Made by a program: the position numbers and the translations under genes. A stretch of DNA of 64,000 bases, from positions 687,001 through 751,000 of the forward strand of contig BSBK01003565.1 of NCBI GenBank assembly GCA_027943335.1, given 5' to 3'. Position 1 is the stretch's first letter. Every line of letters begins with the position of its first letter. Origin of the DNA: Chamaecyparis obtusa. Taxonomy: Eukaryota > Streptophyta > Pinopsida > Cupressales > Cupressaceae. Under the pieces are notes generated by a model. That model was not told where the DNA came from. It made no database searches and saw nothing but the letters and a program-made list of their open reading frames with translations. Shown one piece after another: positions 10,701 to 19,863 of the stretch.

Positions 10701-13700
10701 CATCATGTTTGGAGACCGGTACTATGTTTGAGATCCATTCTGCGTAATCGATGGCTCTAATAAATCCAGCTTTCAAAAGCTTTTCTAATTCTCCTTTGAC
10801 AAGTAGAGCTATATGTGGATGCATTTTTCTTAGTCTCTGTTTGACTGGCTTGACTCCTGGAGCTATAGATAAGTGATGCATTATGAGATTTGTGTCAAGC
10901 CCTGGCATGTCTGAGTAGGTCCATGCAAAATTAATTTTCTTTTTCTGTAAAAACTGTACATATGCCTTGGTCTCTTCCTCTGATAAAGACTGAGCAAGAT
11001 GGACTATCTGAGGATTTTCTTCTGTGTTTAGATTGACCGGCTTTGTTGGTTCAATCAAGATTGATGATCTATCCTGGAAATAACTCGGCAAGTTATTAAG
11101 TACCCCATCCTTAGGTGCCTCAAAGAGGTTTTCACCTTTGGATGCGTCATTTCTTTTTACTATTTTTGGTTCTGACACCGCCACAAAGTGATTTTCGCCA
11201 TCAGACCTATTTTTCTTTTTCTCTTTTGTTTTGAGACTGAGGTACTTAATATCAGGCTCCGTCATGCTGGTTGTTGGTTCACTGGTGGAAGAAGCCACGG
11301 GTTCGAGAGCATTCAGATAGCAAGCAATTTCGTAATCGTTGCGAAATGTGAGGAATGTGGGCTCGTGGTGGCGCTGGGGCCAGTCAATCAGGTCAAAGTG
11401 GACAAGGGGCAAGTCAATGGTAGGTTCGATGTTGTGAATGTGAAAGGTGTCATCTCTGGTGACCATATAATCAGAGCTCATCAAGTCTTCTCCTAAGATA
11501 CCTGAATTGGGGCTCATCCTATCAAACGAAGCGTCGTCTACTAAGGCGATTTGAGGGGGGCAGTCCTCTAGTCTGACACTAGGATCGTTAGTTGCATCGG
11601 GTTGGGTACTATAGGCATGGATAATATCCACATCTAGATCAATTGTTGCATCTGAAAGCGAATCCCATTCATATTCATGGGAGTCTGTCTCTGAGTCATC
11701 ATTTAGGCCTCGTGATGTAGAAGCCTCAAGGTTAGGAAGGGTTTCCCCCTCTCTAGTGTTAGTATTGGTACTATCCGTCGCAGCTAGGACAGTAACACTT
11801 TCCTTTGTCGATCTAGAAGTCACACAATCACTATCCGTCGCAGCTGGGATAGTAGGATTATTAAGCATCAAATCTGTGGAATCTCCCCAAAGAAGATTCG
11901 TGGAGGGCACCCAATCATCAGACACATCTTGTTGGTTGGAGAGATCGGGTGTATAATCTGCATCACTATCACTGTCCGTTGCAGCTGGGACAGGGGTACC
12001 TTTCTGCTTCTTATTGTCAAAACCTAAGCCAATCGTGGACTTATTTTTGCGTCCAAAAAGAGCATGATCAAGAGGCTCAGCTTTAGCGTCCAGCCTATGA
12101 CTAAGGGGACCAAATCCCGGATATCCCATATTTTTAACCAGTGTATATCCTTTCCCATAAGTTTCAGGTGAAGGAGCAAAATTCTCATTATGTTTGTATT
12201 TCTCCTCGTGATATATCCAGTTCCTTACAGCAACTTCCTCTTTCTCTTCTTGAATGGGGACCGAAGACTCAATAAATTTCCCAAATAACGTCATTGCTGA
12301 TGACGAAGGCTTCACATTTGGGGAGGGTCTCCCATAAGACCTAGGAGAGATTGGCATTTTTGTAAAAGAATCAATCTTATAATCTCCCATCCCAAGGTCC
12401 ATGGTCTTGAATTTCTGCTTGCATTGTTCAAGTGAATTACTAGGATTGTCAGCTTCTCTATTCAAAGGTACATGTGATCCCGCGGAAATGTTATTAACTG
12501 ATAGAGCACTGTCTCCCGGGATGCAAATTTCTACACCATTATGGGGGAACTTAACACACTGGTGATATGTCGATGGGACTGCCTGCATTTCATGAATCCA
12601 TGGCCTACCTAGCAAAATGTTGTAGGCAAGAGGTCCAACATCAACGATTTGGAATAATATGTCTCTTTCTACAGGACCAATACGAATAGGCAAAACAGCC
12701 AATCCCTTAGAACTTCTTTCTGCTTCGTCATATGCTTTGATTGTGATTCTTTTCTTTGTGTCAATGACGTTCTCGGAATACCCTAGAGCTAGCAGCAAAC
12801 TCAAAGTACAAATATTGAGCCCCGCACCCCCATCTATCAGTACACGCCTAACACGGGTTTTATGAATCATGACCTCGATGTGTAAGGCCAAATTATGTGG
12901 GTGACTAATGGATTTATCATCTTCTTCTGAGAAGGTGAGGAAATGAGGGCTAGCCAAATGGTTGACCATGTTTTGGAATTGGTTGATATCTAAGTTATTA
13001 GGGACATTGGCTGCTCGCAAAGCGTCCTCGAGGATGCGCTTGTGCTTAGGAGACAATTCTAAAAGCTCAAAAATAGATATCTGGGCGGGTGTACGTTGTA
13101 GTTGGTCAATAAGGTTATAATTGGAATCAGGACCAACGACAGATTTTGGAGGAGCACCTTTGGACACGGGCTGTTTAGACTTGCTAGTGCTAGGACCTTT
13201 GATGATAATGGGTGCTTGAGCCTGACCCCTAGTGACAACATTGAGGGATCGGGGCATTCCTTGTGTGTGAGGACCTCTTATCACCACAGCGGGTCTTTCA
13301 TTAGTCATAGGAATTGAGTCCACATTATGTCCGTAAGGATCTTTCTTTCTCACCATGTTGATATTATCGTCAGCCACTTCAAGCATGTTAATCACATTAT
13401 CAGCATGTGTGTATGTATAGTTAATAGCCGCCTTGCCATTCTTATTGCTAGAATTCTCTCCTTTTTCATATTTAGGCAAGGGCTCTTTAAAGGCTTTATG
13501 GTCTGCATTAGTAGTTAACCCATCCACTTGTAATTGTCCTTTCTCAATAAGGTCTTGGACAAGATGCTTGAGTTTAAAACAATTTTCTATGTCGTGTCCA
13601 ATCCCATTATGGAAAACGCAAAAAGCCTTAGCATCCCACCAATGAGGTAAAGGATCTGGTATTCGATGTTTTGTAGGATCCTGTGGGTGCGCCAAATTAT

Positions 13701-14169
13701 GAGCGACTAGTGTTTTAAAGACATCTGCATAGGATTCTCCCAATTTAGTGAATTGTCTTTTCTCCGTTTTAGATCTCTTTTGATACTGAGGTTTGTCTTG
13801 TGGCGTTGACGATGTTTGCAACTTCATAGCTTGAACTGCATGAGAGAGATTAAGAACTCCTTCATTTTTGACTTGAGATGAATCAACAACTCCGTCGTTG
13901 ACGACTTGCTTATTTTTGTTCCAATAAGAGTTCTTTTTGTCCTTGTTACCATTAGTATTGTTATTTTGGCTATTGTTGTTATTTGTTGGTTTAGCCAAAA
14001 TTCCTTGTTCTTTTAGGACATCCTCAATGCGACATGCCACCTCTATCATAGTATCAAAGGAATTAAATGGGATTTTCTTGACTTCATATTTGAGTTCTGG
14101 TATTAGATTGTTCACAATGATATCAATTCTCTCTTCTTCAGGGATTGTCCTTGGGTATTTCGAACACAA
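7768..14169 (-). CDS. Tat polyprotein: gag end, protease, RT, two RNase H domains, integrase
   Basis: 2133 codons stay open. Counting from 14169, the nucleocapsid zinc knuckle CVFHNGIGHDIENC (residues 184-197) has His at the second ligand (C-H-H-C). The aspartic protease motif LIDGGAGLNI has its Asp at 446. A G-patch-like stretch (KGYTLVKNMGYPGFGP) lies near 670. A long linker with three PAATDS-type repeats follows. Reverse transcriptase starts near 1110 and has YVDD at 1261. The retroviral-type RNase H spans about 1370-1480. A second, archaeal-like RNase H begins near 1553 (FFDGS Asp 1556). Integrase has an HHCC finger from His 1781 and a D-D-35-E core at Asp 1851, Asp 1912 and Glu 1948; a GPY/F-type module follows (LGPYVITAAFG, about 2095). 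There is no chromodomain. All catalytic residues checked are present. The frame continues from gag across one TGA, so the first codon here (TTG) is not a true start. Confidence 0.93.
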   Translation of the reverse strand: MCSKYPRTIPEEERIDIIVNNLIPELKYEVKKIPFNSFDTMIEVACRIEDVLKEQGILAKPTNNNNSQNNNTNGNKDKKNSYWNKNKQVVNDGVVDSSQVKNEGVLNLSHAVQAMKLQTSSTPQDKPQYQKRSKTEKRQFTKLGESYADVFKTLVAHNLAHPQDPTKHRIPDPLPHWWDAKAFCVFHNGIGHDIENCFKLKHLVQDLIEKGQLQVDGLTTNADHKAFKEPLPKYEKGENSSNKNGKAAINYTYTHADNVINMLEVADDNINMVRKKDPYGHNVDSIPMTNERPAVVIRGPHTQGMPRSLNVVTRGQAQAPIIIKGPSTSKSKQPVSKGAPPKSVVGPDSNYNLIDQLQRTPAQISIFELLELSPKHKRILEDALRAANVPNNLDINQFQNMVNHLASPHFLTFSEEDDKSISHPHNLALHIEVMIHKTRVRRVLIDGGAGLNICTLSLLLALGYSENVIDTKKRITIKAYDEAERSSKGLAVLPIRIGPVERDILFQIVDVGPLAYNILLGRPWIHEMQAVPSTYHQCVKFPHNGVEICIPGDSALSVNNISAGSHVPLNREADNPSNSLEQCKQKFKTMDLGMGDYKIDSFTKMPISPRSYGRPSPNVKPSSSAMTLFGKFIESSVPIQEEKEEVAVRNWIYHEEKYKHNENFAPSPETYGKGYTLVKNMGYPGFGPLSHRLDAKAEPLDHALFGRKNKSTIGLGFDNKKQKGTPVPAATDSDSDADYTPDLSNQQDVSDDWVPSTNLLWGDSTDLMLNNPTIPAATDSDCVTSRSTKESVTVLAATDSTNTNTREGETLPNLEASTSRGLNDDSETDSHEYEWDSLSDATIDLDVDIIHAYSTQPDATNDPSVRLEDCPPQIALVDDASFDRMSPNSGILGEDLMSSDYMVTRDDTFHIHNIEPTIDLPLVHFDLIDWPQRHHEPTFLTFRNDYEIACYLNALEPVASSTSEPTTSMTEPDIKYLSLKTKEKKKNRSDGENHFVAVSEPKIVKRNDASKGENLFEAPKDGVLNNLPSYFQDRSSILIEPTKPVNLNTEENPQIVHLAQSLSEEETKAYVQFLQKKKINFAWTYSDMPGLDTNLIMHHLSIAPGVKPVKQRLRKMHPHIALLVKGELEKLLKAGFIRAIDYAEWISNIVPVSKHDGSIRVCTDFRDLNKACPKDDFPLPNIDMIVDMTAGYDIYSLMDGFSGYNQIKIAPEDQEKTTFTCAWGTYCWNVMPFGLKNAGATYQRAMTTIFHDMMHKNMEDYVDDTLAKSRKRDTHLNDLEVILDRMEQFQLRLNPKKCAFGVTSGKLLGFIISAKGIEVDPEKVQAILDMPPPRNISQMRSLQGCLQSIRRFISQLADRAQPFNKTLHKGASCVWNEDCQKSLDQIKQYLANPPILMPPIPGKPLLLYISATDTSLGALLAQTDDTGKERAIYYISRTLVSYEINYNNIEKSCLAVVFASQKLRHYMLSHTIHLIAKIDPLKYLLGKAALTGRLAKWMMVLTEFDIEYVERKAIKGQAIADQLADFPIQDSMPVQVEFPDEHILYTTTRTWTMFFDGSRMQNGSGAGVLFVSPHGYNIPKSYKLLFPCTNNIAEYEALTNGLKMAIEWNITELHVFGDSQLIINQVNEEYQTKDDKLIPYKKMVDSLKHYFTFVTFQQIPRIENKAADAMATLASLLQLETHESRFEFLVEELHHPIFDSSESRVICAIITHESSRYGAIYSYLHDGIIPDTFTRSERRNLIRNASRHTLISGDLYRRGLDGTLLRCLEKEESNQALADIHKGICGGHSNGLAMARRFLRAGYYWPTMQMDAVTFAKSCEKCQKHGNLIHAPGRELIPSISHWPFQRWAFDLVGQIHPNSSGGHKFIITAIDYFTKWVEAVPLSVASGRTISLFILNHIICRFGVPSEIITDNGGQFKNKDLKHLCKKFKIKQHWSSIYFPQGNGQAEASNKTILKILHRTVHKNGRDWHLQINPALWAYRTSIRTPTGATPFSLTYGAEAILPLEVEIPSLRVSLKGLITDEDYRAMRLQELELLDEKRKASFDHMRAYQKRMSKAFNKKARPREFQIGDLVLRENPKNQQNREQKGKFEPNWLGPYVITAAFGTGAYLLSDPDGEQLLDPINIVHLKKFYP

Positions 14170-15702
14170 TCACCTCCATCGTTGCAAAAAGGTGACAAAA
14201 GATTCCCCTTGATTTTGCTTAAGTTTACACAAATCAAGCATGGTGACCGACCTAGATAAATTGTAAGCAAAATGTTGCACAAATCTTTGGACAAGTTCTC
14301 TAAATGTCCTTACTGGAGGGGAAAGGTTGGTGAACCACTCCATGGCTTGACCTTTTAAACTCTTTGGGAATAATCTCAACAAGTAGGAGTCTTCGTGGTG
14401 AAAGGAAAAGCTCATTATGTAGAATTGTCGAACATGGTCATGAGGGTCACCCGTGCCATCATATTTGTCGTATGTTGGAAATTCAACTTTCTTAGGAAAT
14501 TCTACCATCACCACACTTTTGTCAATGGGATTAGGACATATGGAGTCCAAATGAAATGTACTCTTGGGAGCCTTCATTCTGTCTATATCCTTTTGCATTT
14601 GTAAGATTAACTCATCAGTTGAAGGATTCTGTTTCTTGATTTTTTGGTGAACATCAAAGTTATATGGAACTTTAGCGCCTTTGTTGATAAGACTTTCCAA
14701 AAATTGGTCTTTGTTTTGTTCCACGTATTGCTCCACATAGGCTTGAAAGGATGGTTCTTGTTGCATAGTCATGAAGTCCATATGATCAGATTTAGCATAA
14801 CTGCCTCCATGTTGTGAGCCATGATGTGCTCGTTGGGAGGGTTGCTTTGAATGTCTATGAGACGATTGTCTCCTATGATGGTCATATCTTGAAGTCCTTC
14901 TTCCTCTAGGACTTGGGGATCGTGAGGGTGTCTTTGATCTTCTTCGAGGGCTAGGGGAAGGGGTAGATGGGGGCGAGTTGGTCCCACTATTGGCTCCCCT
15001 CCTGTTAGATCGATTTTGGAGTTGTTGTGCATAGAGTCTATCTTCTTCTTCTTGGGCGACTCTTTTCTGTATATCCAACAATGCACATTCCTCTTCCTCT
15101 AGTTGTCGGAATTTTTCCTTTTTTGCAGCCTGTTCATCTAAGTAGGCTTGCTTCTCTCTCTCAATGCTTCTTAATCTTGTATTTGCATATCGAGAAGTGT
15201 CCTTAAGTGGGGAGGTTTGTCTTGAATGCCTTATTGCATTAGCTGCGTTGATATGGTGATCACTAGATTCGTTGTTCTGGTCTTCGTGTTGTGACCCTGA
15301 ATCTGAGTGGGCTGACTTATGCTGTCTTTCAGCTCGTTGTTGAACATCAAAATACCTCACGTTGTTAGGAGGTGACCCGGGTGGACTGGCATGAGAAGAA
15401 CCACCATACTCTCCTCTGTGTCGTTGAAAGATATCTTCGAGAGTTTGATTCATGGCTTCTCTTTGTTGTCGGGTGAAAGTGTAACTCATGTCCATGCTTG
15501 ATGAAAGTGGTATGAAAGAGGTGCTCACTTCACTAGGGTTAGCTTCCGGATTAAAACAAACCTCAGATTCACTTTTAGGAGATTGGTCAAAAAGGGGTCC
15601 TTTTCCCTTAGGTTGTCGACGGGTCTTGATAGGTGGTAACTGGCTAAAGGCAACAGGGGGTCGCTTCCCTTGATTAACTTGGTACCTTGTCGTAACTGAC
15701 AT
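14170..15702 (-). pseudogene. Tat gag, N-terminal two thirds, ending at an in-frame TGA
   Basis: The ATG at 15702-15700 opens 510 codons that end at TGA 14172-14170; the pol frame continues directly after it in the same phase. A basic, Ser/Arg-rich segment (PSPRRRSKTPSRSPSPRGRR, about residues 245-300) resembles RS domains. The retrotransposon gag core follows (AMEWFTNLSPP, FRELVQRFVQHFA). The TGA falls within the gag core, right after FLQRWR, where homologues continue uninterrupted. It therefore looks like a CGA-to-TGA mutation and not a programmed gag/pol boundary. Readthrough cannot be excluded from sequence alone. Gag forms the particle that packages element RNA. Confidence 0.85.
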
Positions 15703-16189
15703 GAAAGAGAGATATTCTCAATGATAAGGTGACCTTTCAAAGTGTCAACACCAAACTAGGATAATCGAAATCCTCTATTGTCCAAAGAAAGATGAAAAAA
15801 AGAAAAGAAAGGGGGCTTTACCAACACTGTCAAAGAGGTGCTTCAAATCAAAGGGTGACTACCCTTGCACTTTTGAATCAGGAGGTTGGACTAGGCCAAA
15901 AGATAATTGAAAATGAAAGCGATTTGGACAATAAGAGAACTGAAATTTTCCCAGAATATAGCTAACACTTTTAAAGATGAACCTTGGCACCAAGAATGGC
16001 TTTCTAACTTGACAATTATTCCAAAGTGACTTTGCAAATCAAATGATGCTATCCCGGAAAACTAAGAACCAGAGATTTGGAGTCAAGACAGATCTCAAAC
16101 GTTAGGGTGAGAAGCCTGTTCTAAGACCTGGCCTAATTGACAGCAACTGAAATTGACCAAAATTTAAGCACGATAAAAATGAACCAGGC

Positions 16190-16410
16190 GATATACTCCA
16201 GGCTACTGGGGCGATAAACCTCTACCCGTGCGATACTTCGCCCTAAGACAGGCGATACTTCTTAATACTATAGGGCGATATACCCCAGGCAAGCAGGGCG
16301 ATAGTCCGTCAGGGGCGAACTATCGCGCGATATTTATCTTCAAAGGGGGCGATATTTCTAGTATGTGCGAAGTATCGCACGATACTTCGCCTTACAGGGT
16401 GCGATACTGT
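16190..16410. repeat. Palindromic CpG-rich repeat cluster 2 (leader)
   Basis: Repeated half-sites such as GGCGATACTTC and GGGCGATA, spaced about 20-30 bp. They end in a 24-nt near-perfect palindrome around 16370-16393 (GCGAAGTATCGCACGATACTTCGC has one central mismatch pair, CA for CG). It is the same motif as clusters 1 and 3. Confidence 0.8.
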
Positions 16411-17829
16411 TACAGAATTTTTCAACTCTTGACCAGAATTGTGTGAAATTTGCATTTTTGGGTCTGTTTGGTCAAAATTTTCAGTCTGAGGGTTGATGTT
16501 CTTGGTTTCAGTCACAAATTCAACAGCATTTGGACAGGTTTGCAAACAGTAAAGGATCAAACATGTCTTCAAGCACTTGAAACAAGGGCAAAAGCAACCT
16601 TGCCAAGACAAACACTTGTGATATCAAAATTGAAAAAGCACCCTATGAATGCTACCGATTGTTTGTATGTTGAGAACGTTTACACTGGTATCACACAATC
16701 GAAGACAATTCAAGCAATTACTACCTACAAGACAAGGCTCAATACTTATCAACTTAGCCCACAACTTGATGCCCCCTTGCCTCACACCAAGTGGTTGCCC
16801 ACAAGAGATATTGGCTTTGTCATGGAAATGTCAAAATGACACAACCAAAGGGACACATATGGTGAGTATCTTAAGGTGATCCGGGTAAACCACTTGGATC
16901 AATCCTTGCACTAAGAAGATAAGCGGCTAAAAGAGGGTGGCTTCTATCTAATGGTTCTTAATAAGGATTTCCGTTCACAACACCCCTCTTGCTCCTCATA
17001 AAGGACTAGGACCTCGCGGCCTCAAGAGTACCTTAAGCATTCTTGTTCAATGTTTTCCTCATGGTCGCAATCCCATGAGCTACTCACATCAAACGAAGAC
17101 AAGTGTTATGTCTATCAAGGTTTTTGGTGTCCTTGATAGCCTTGAGATTATAGTGAGTTGGAATCACTTGCCACCAAGGAGAATGATGACAAGGTTGTCC
17201 CCACTTGAGTCGTTCCTCTTGATTGCTCAAGAGCAGGCCCTCTAAAGGATTCCTAAACTAAACAAAATGGATCAAAACTTGAGGTTCAAGGTTTTTGATT
17301 CACCACAAGGGTGAAGAGCATACTCCCCTATCTCAAGAATTTTTCCCAAACACACCAAACAAAGAAATCAATTACCCCCTTGCTTCCAAAACCTTAAGAT
17401 GGGTCAAGATTTTCTGATTCACCTAAAGGTGAAGAGCATACTTCTCCTACCACCTCAAAATCCCTTTCACAAGGTATTAAGATTCCTAATACAATTAGTA
17501 AATGCCACAAATGAAAGGAAAACAACAACAAGCAAGAAATGGAAAAAAAAATTTTTGTTTTTATGCTTGGGCAGCCCTGCAAAAACTGTTAGTAACCCTC
17601 TTTGACATGCGTTTTTAGCAATTTTTAAGCAAAGGAGAGCACCTACAAACACAACTTGTTAGGCCCACAATGTTAGTAAAATCAAAATCCAAATGTAAAT
17701 ATGCAATAATCTAATGGATTTAAGCTAAAAAAAGCAGGTTAGACCTAATTAAACAAAGTAAAACAAAACAGCAAGCTAAAATAGTCGAATTCGGACAAAA
17801 AAAACTGAAAGCGCAAGTCTCTGCCAGAC

Positions 17830-18055
17830 CAGGCGATGTTTCTCAGTCTCCAACAGTATCGCGCGACACAGTTTCCTATAGTCGGGCGATACTTCCCCAG
17901 TCGAGCGATACTTCGCATGATGCCAAGCGATACTTCTCCCGATGCCAGGCGATAGACTTCGCTATATGAGTGCGATACTTTTTCCGAGCGAAGTATCACG
18001 CCAAGACAGGAAGTATATCGCGCGATATTTCTGAGAAGTGTCGCGCGATAATCTG
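17830..18055. repeat. Palindromic CpG-rich repeat cluster 3 (next to the primer binding site)
   Basis: At least eight half-sites (GGCGATACTTC, AGTATCGCGCGA and variants) within 225 bp, ending about 90 bp before the primer binding site. They include ATATCGCGCGATAT near 18014-18027. Confidence 0.8.
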
Positions 18056-18144
18056 AGACAGAAAACCAGAGACGCAGATTTTTTCGAAAATTAATCCGAA
18101 AATGATGAAAAATGCAGAATTAAAAGGGACAAAGCTAATCTACT

Positions 18145-18164
18145 CGGCCCCACGGTGGGCGCCA
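18145..18164 (-). promoter_or_regulatory. Primer binding site of the Tat element
   Basis: On the minus strand TGGCGCCCACCGTGGGGCCG begins four bases inside the 5' LTR. The TGGCGCC start is typical of plant Ty3/gypsy primer binding sites; which tRNA pairs with it was not determined. Confidence 0.85.
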
Positions 18165-18168
18165 AAAA

Positions 18169-19157
18169 TGTACACACTAAAATATGCACTTCTATGAACC
18201 ATTACATGCAAGGTTGCTCAAGGATGAGGCCTCACAAATCGGCTCATAGCTCTCTATGCATGGAGTTGCAAGGGACTATGAGTTTTGCTCTCAGCTAGAG
18301 CTACAAGAAAGTGACCTTGCTAGTCAACCATCCAATGAGAGATTCAAGTGAAGACAAGGGCAACAATGCCAATATCTCCAAGAATCTAAATGGAAATGAA
18401 ATGCAAATGCAACTAGTATGAATGTGCAAGCTAAGCTAAATGATAACAATGCAATGCTTGAAAAGAAATCTAATCTATGAAAGGAAATAGCAATGGATTA
18501 CAAATCCTTCCTATTTAGACTATGTGAGATTGCATAAAAGGAAATCTACACTAAGAATGCCATGAATGCAACTATGAAAGCAAAACTATTATGAAATGCA
18601 ACTAAGAATGTCAAGGCTTCAAAGCTTGAGTGTCTTCAAAGAGAGCTCCAAAACCTGCAGCATAACAATAGCATAAAACAAGGATATCTAAATGAAGGAG
18701 AGAGCTCTCCTTTTATAAGAAATGCAAAGGAATGGACCATGGAGATTAAGAGGCAAAAGATCTTAATCAGCGGTGGAGGTTGAAAGAGGAGCAATCCATG
18801 TGCACAAGTATCCTCCAATGAGAGTGAAGTGTTGACTTTTGAGCCTCATGTGAGACAAAAAGTGCTTTTTCCCTTTTTATAAAATAGGAATAATGTTTTA
18901 TTTGTGCAACTTAGGATAAGAGGAAAGTGGGGCTTTTTTATTTAATTGAAAGGGGAGGAAATATTCCTTTTAATTAAAATAAAAACTTAGGATAAATGGT
19001 TAGCCCATAGGATAAAAATCCAATATATGATCGAAATTAAGATTTGATCAAGAAATTGATAATGTTGAAGATATTGATTATTGATAAAAATGATTCAGGA
19101 TTGATAAATTGAATAAATGGGGCCCAAAGTTTAGGCGACCATTTTAGGGTGCATACA
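18169..19157 (-). repeat. 5' LTR of the Tat element
   Basis: 989 bp, partner of 1911-2899. In the element's orientation it begins TGTATGC and ends GTGTACA. It is followed on the right by the TTATC duplication at 19158-19162. Confidence 0.95.
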
Positions 19158-19162
19158 TTATC
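19158..19162. repeat. Target site duplication TTATC, right copy
   Basis: Matches 1906-1910 exactly and abuts the terminal CA of the LTR. From 19163 to 19346 the plus strand resumes the sequence interrupted at 1905; nothing else is recognisable in it. Confidence 0.9.
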
Positions 19163-19346
19163 GAAGTTCTAAATGTTTGATATATCAGTGGATCAAGATT
19201 AAGTTTAGGCTAGTGGAGTCAACTCGAATCTTAGGATACTCTTTTTTAGTTAGAATTTGTTTCATTTATGCTTTTTCTTGGACTACTTCAAACTATGTTG
19301 TTCTTTTCATACTTTAATACAAAACTCTTGACTTCGACCCCTTATT

Positions 19347-19403
19347 TATTAAAGTATTGTGTGTTCATGTTTAATAATCGATGAGACAATCATGATATAT
19401 ATC

Positions 19404-19490
<87 letters not shown>

Positions 19491-19529
19491 GTATATATAT
19501 ATATGTATATATCTATATATGTATATATG

Positions 19530-19578
<49 letters not shown>

Positions 19579-19850
19579 CTGTATATATATGTATATATAT
19601 ATGTATATATATATGTATATATATATGTATATATATATGTACCATATAATTAATCATATGTTATATGATTTGTTAATACGAACAGTCATGGCTTATCATA
19701 TATGATAAGTCATGACTGTTCATATTGACATCCTTTAGATTCAATATATATAGTTATTGTATTTTGTAGAATCAATCAATAACCAAGGCAATTATATTCT
19801 ACTGCATACATTTAGTTTACATCTTATCTCCTGATCATAATTCCTTAACA
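19347..19850 (+). repeat. 5' LTR of the copia-type element with expanded AT/GT microsatellite
   Basis: Starts 'tattaaagtattg' and ends 'ccttaaca'. 19393-19640 is an impure (AT)n/(GT)n tract. The non-microsatellite parts match 23961-24316 with few changes. Confidence 0.85.
19680..19721. repeat. 42-nt near-perfect palindrome in the LTR
   Basis: Starts GAACAGTCATGG, ends CATGACTGTTC, centred on CATATATG. Only one base pair is mismatched (G at position 12 against T at 31). It is repeated unchanged in the other LTR at 24146-24187. Confidence 0.85.
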
Positions 19851-19863
19851 TGGTATCAGAGCC
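19851..19863 (+). promoter_or_regulatory. Primer binding site (initiator Met tRNA) of the copia-type element
   Basis: TGGTATCAGAGCC directly follows the LTR end CA; this is the standard plant copia primer site. Confidence 0.9.

Larger units (their letters stand above)
15703..18144 (-). other. Long 5' leader of the Tat element
   Basis: 2.4 kb between primer binding site and gag ATG with no supported coding sequence. It contains two of the three palindrome clusters. The stretch 16640-17700 reads as unstructured noncoding DNA. Some Tat relatives (Ogre) have an extra sense ORF here; none is visible in this copy. Confidence 0.7.
1911..19157 (-). mobile_element. Ty3/gypsy LTR retrotransposon, Tat lineage, complete, 17.2 kb
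   Basis: The element is bounded by 989-bp LTRs that begin TG and end CA and is flanked by TTATC duplications. Reading leftwards on the minus strand the order is: 5' LTR (18169-19157), primer binding site, 2.4-kb leader, gag, protease, reverse transcriptase, RNase H, a second RNase H, integrase, a 1.6-kb spacer, an antisense plant-mobile-domain gene, polypurine tract, 3' LTR (1911-2899). The dual RNase H, large size and extra antisense ORF near the 3' LTR are hallmarks of the Tat group (relatives of Ogre and Retand). The LTRs differ only at 2037, 2291 and 2709, so insertion is recent. One in-frame TGA in gag and three nonsense codons in the extra gene mean this copy is probably not autonomous. 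Confidence 0.95.

Noticed and set aside
8789..13645. Several plus-strand frames of 60-110 codons
   Set aside because: Shadows of the long minus-strand polyprotein; no domains.
19359..19705. Ile/Tyr-rich frames on both strands
   Set aside because: Translation of an AT/GT microsatellite.
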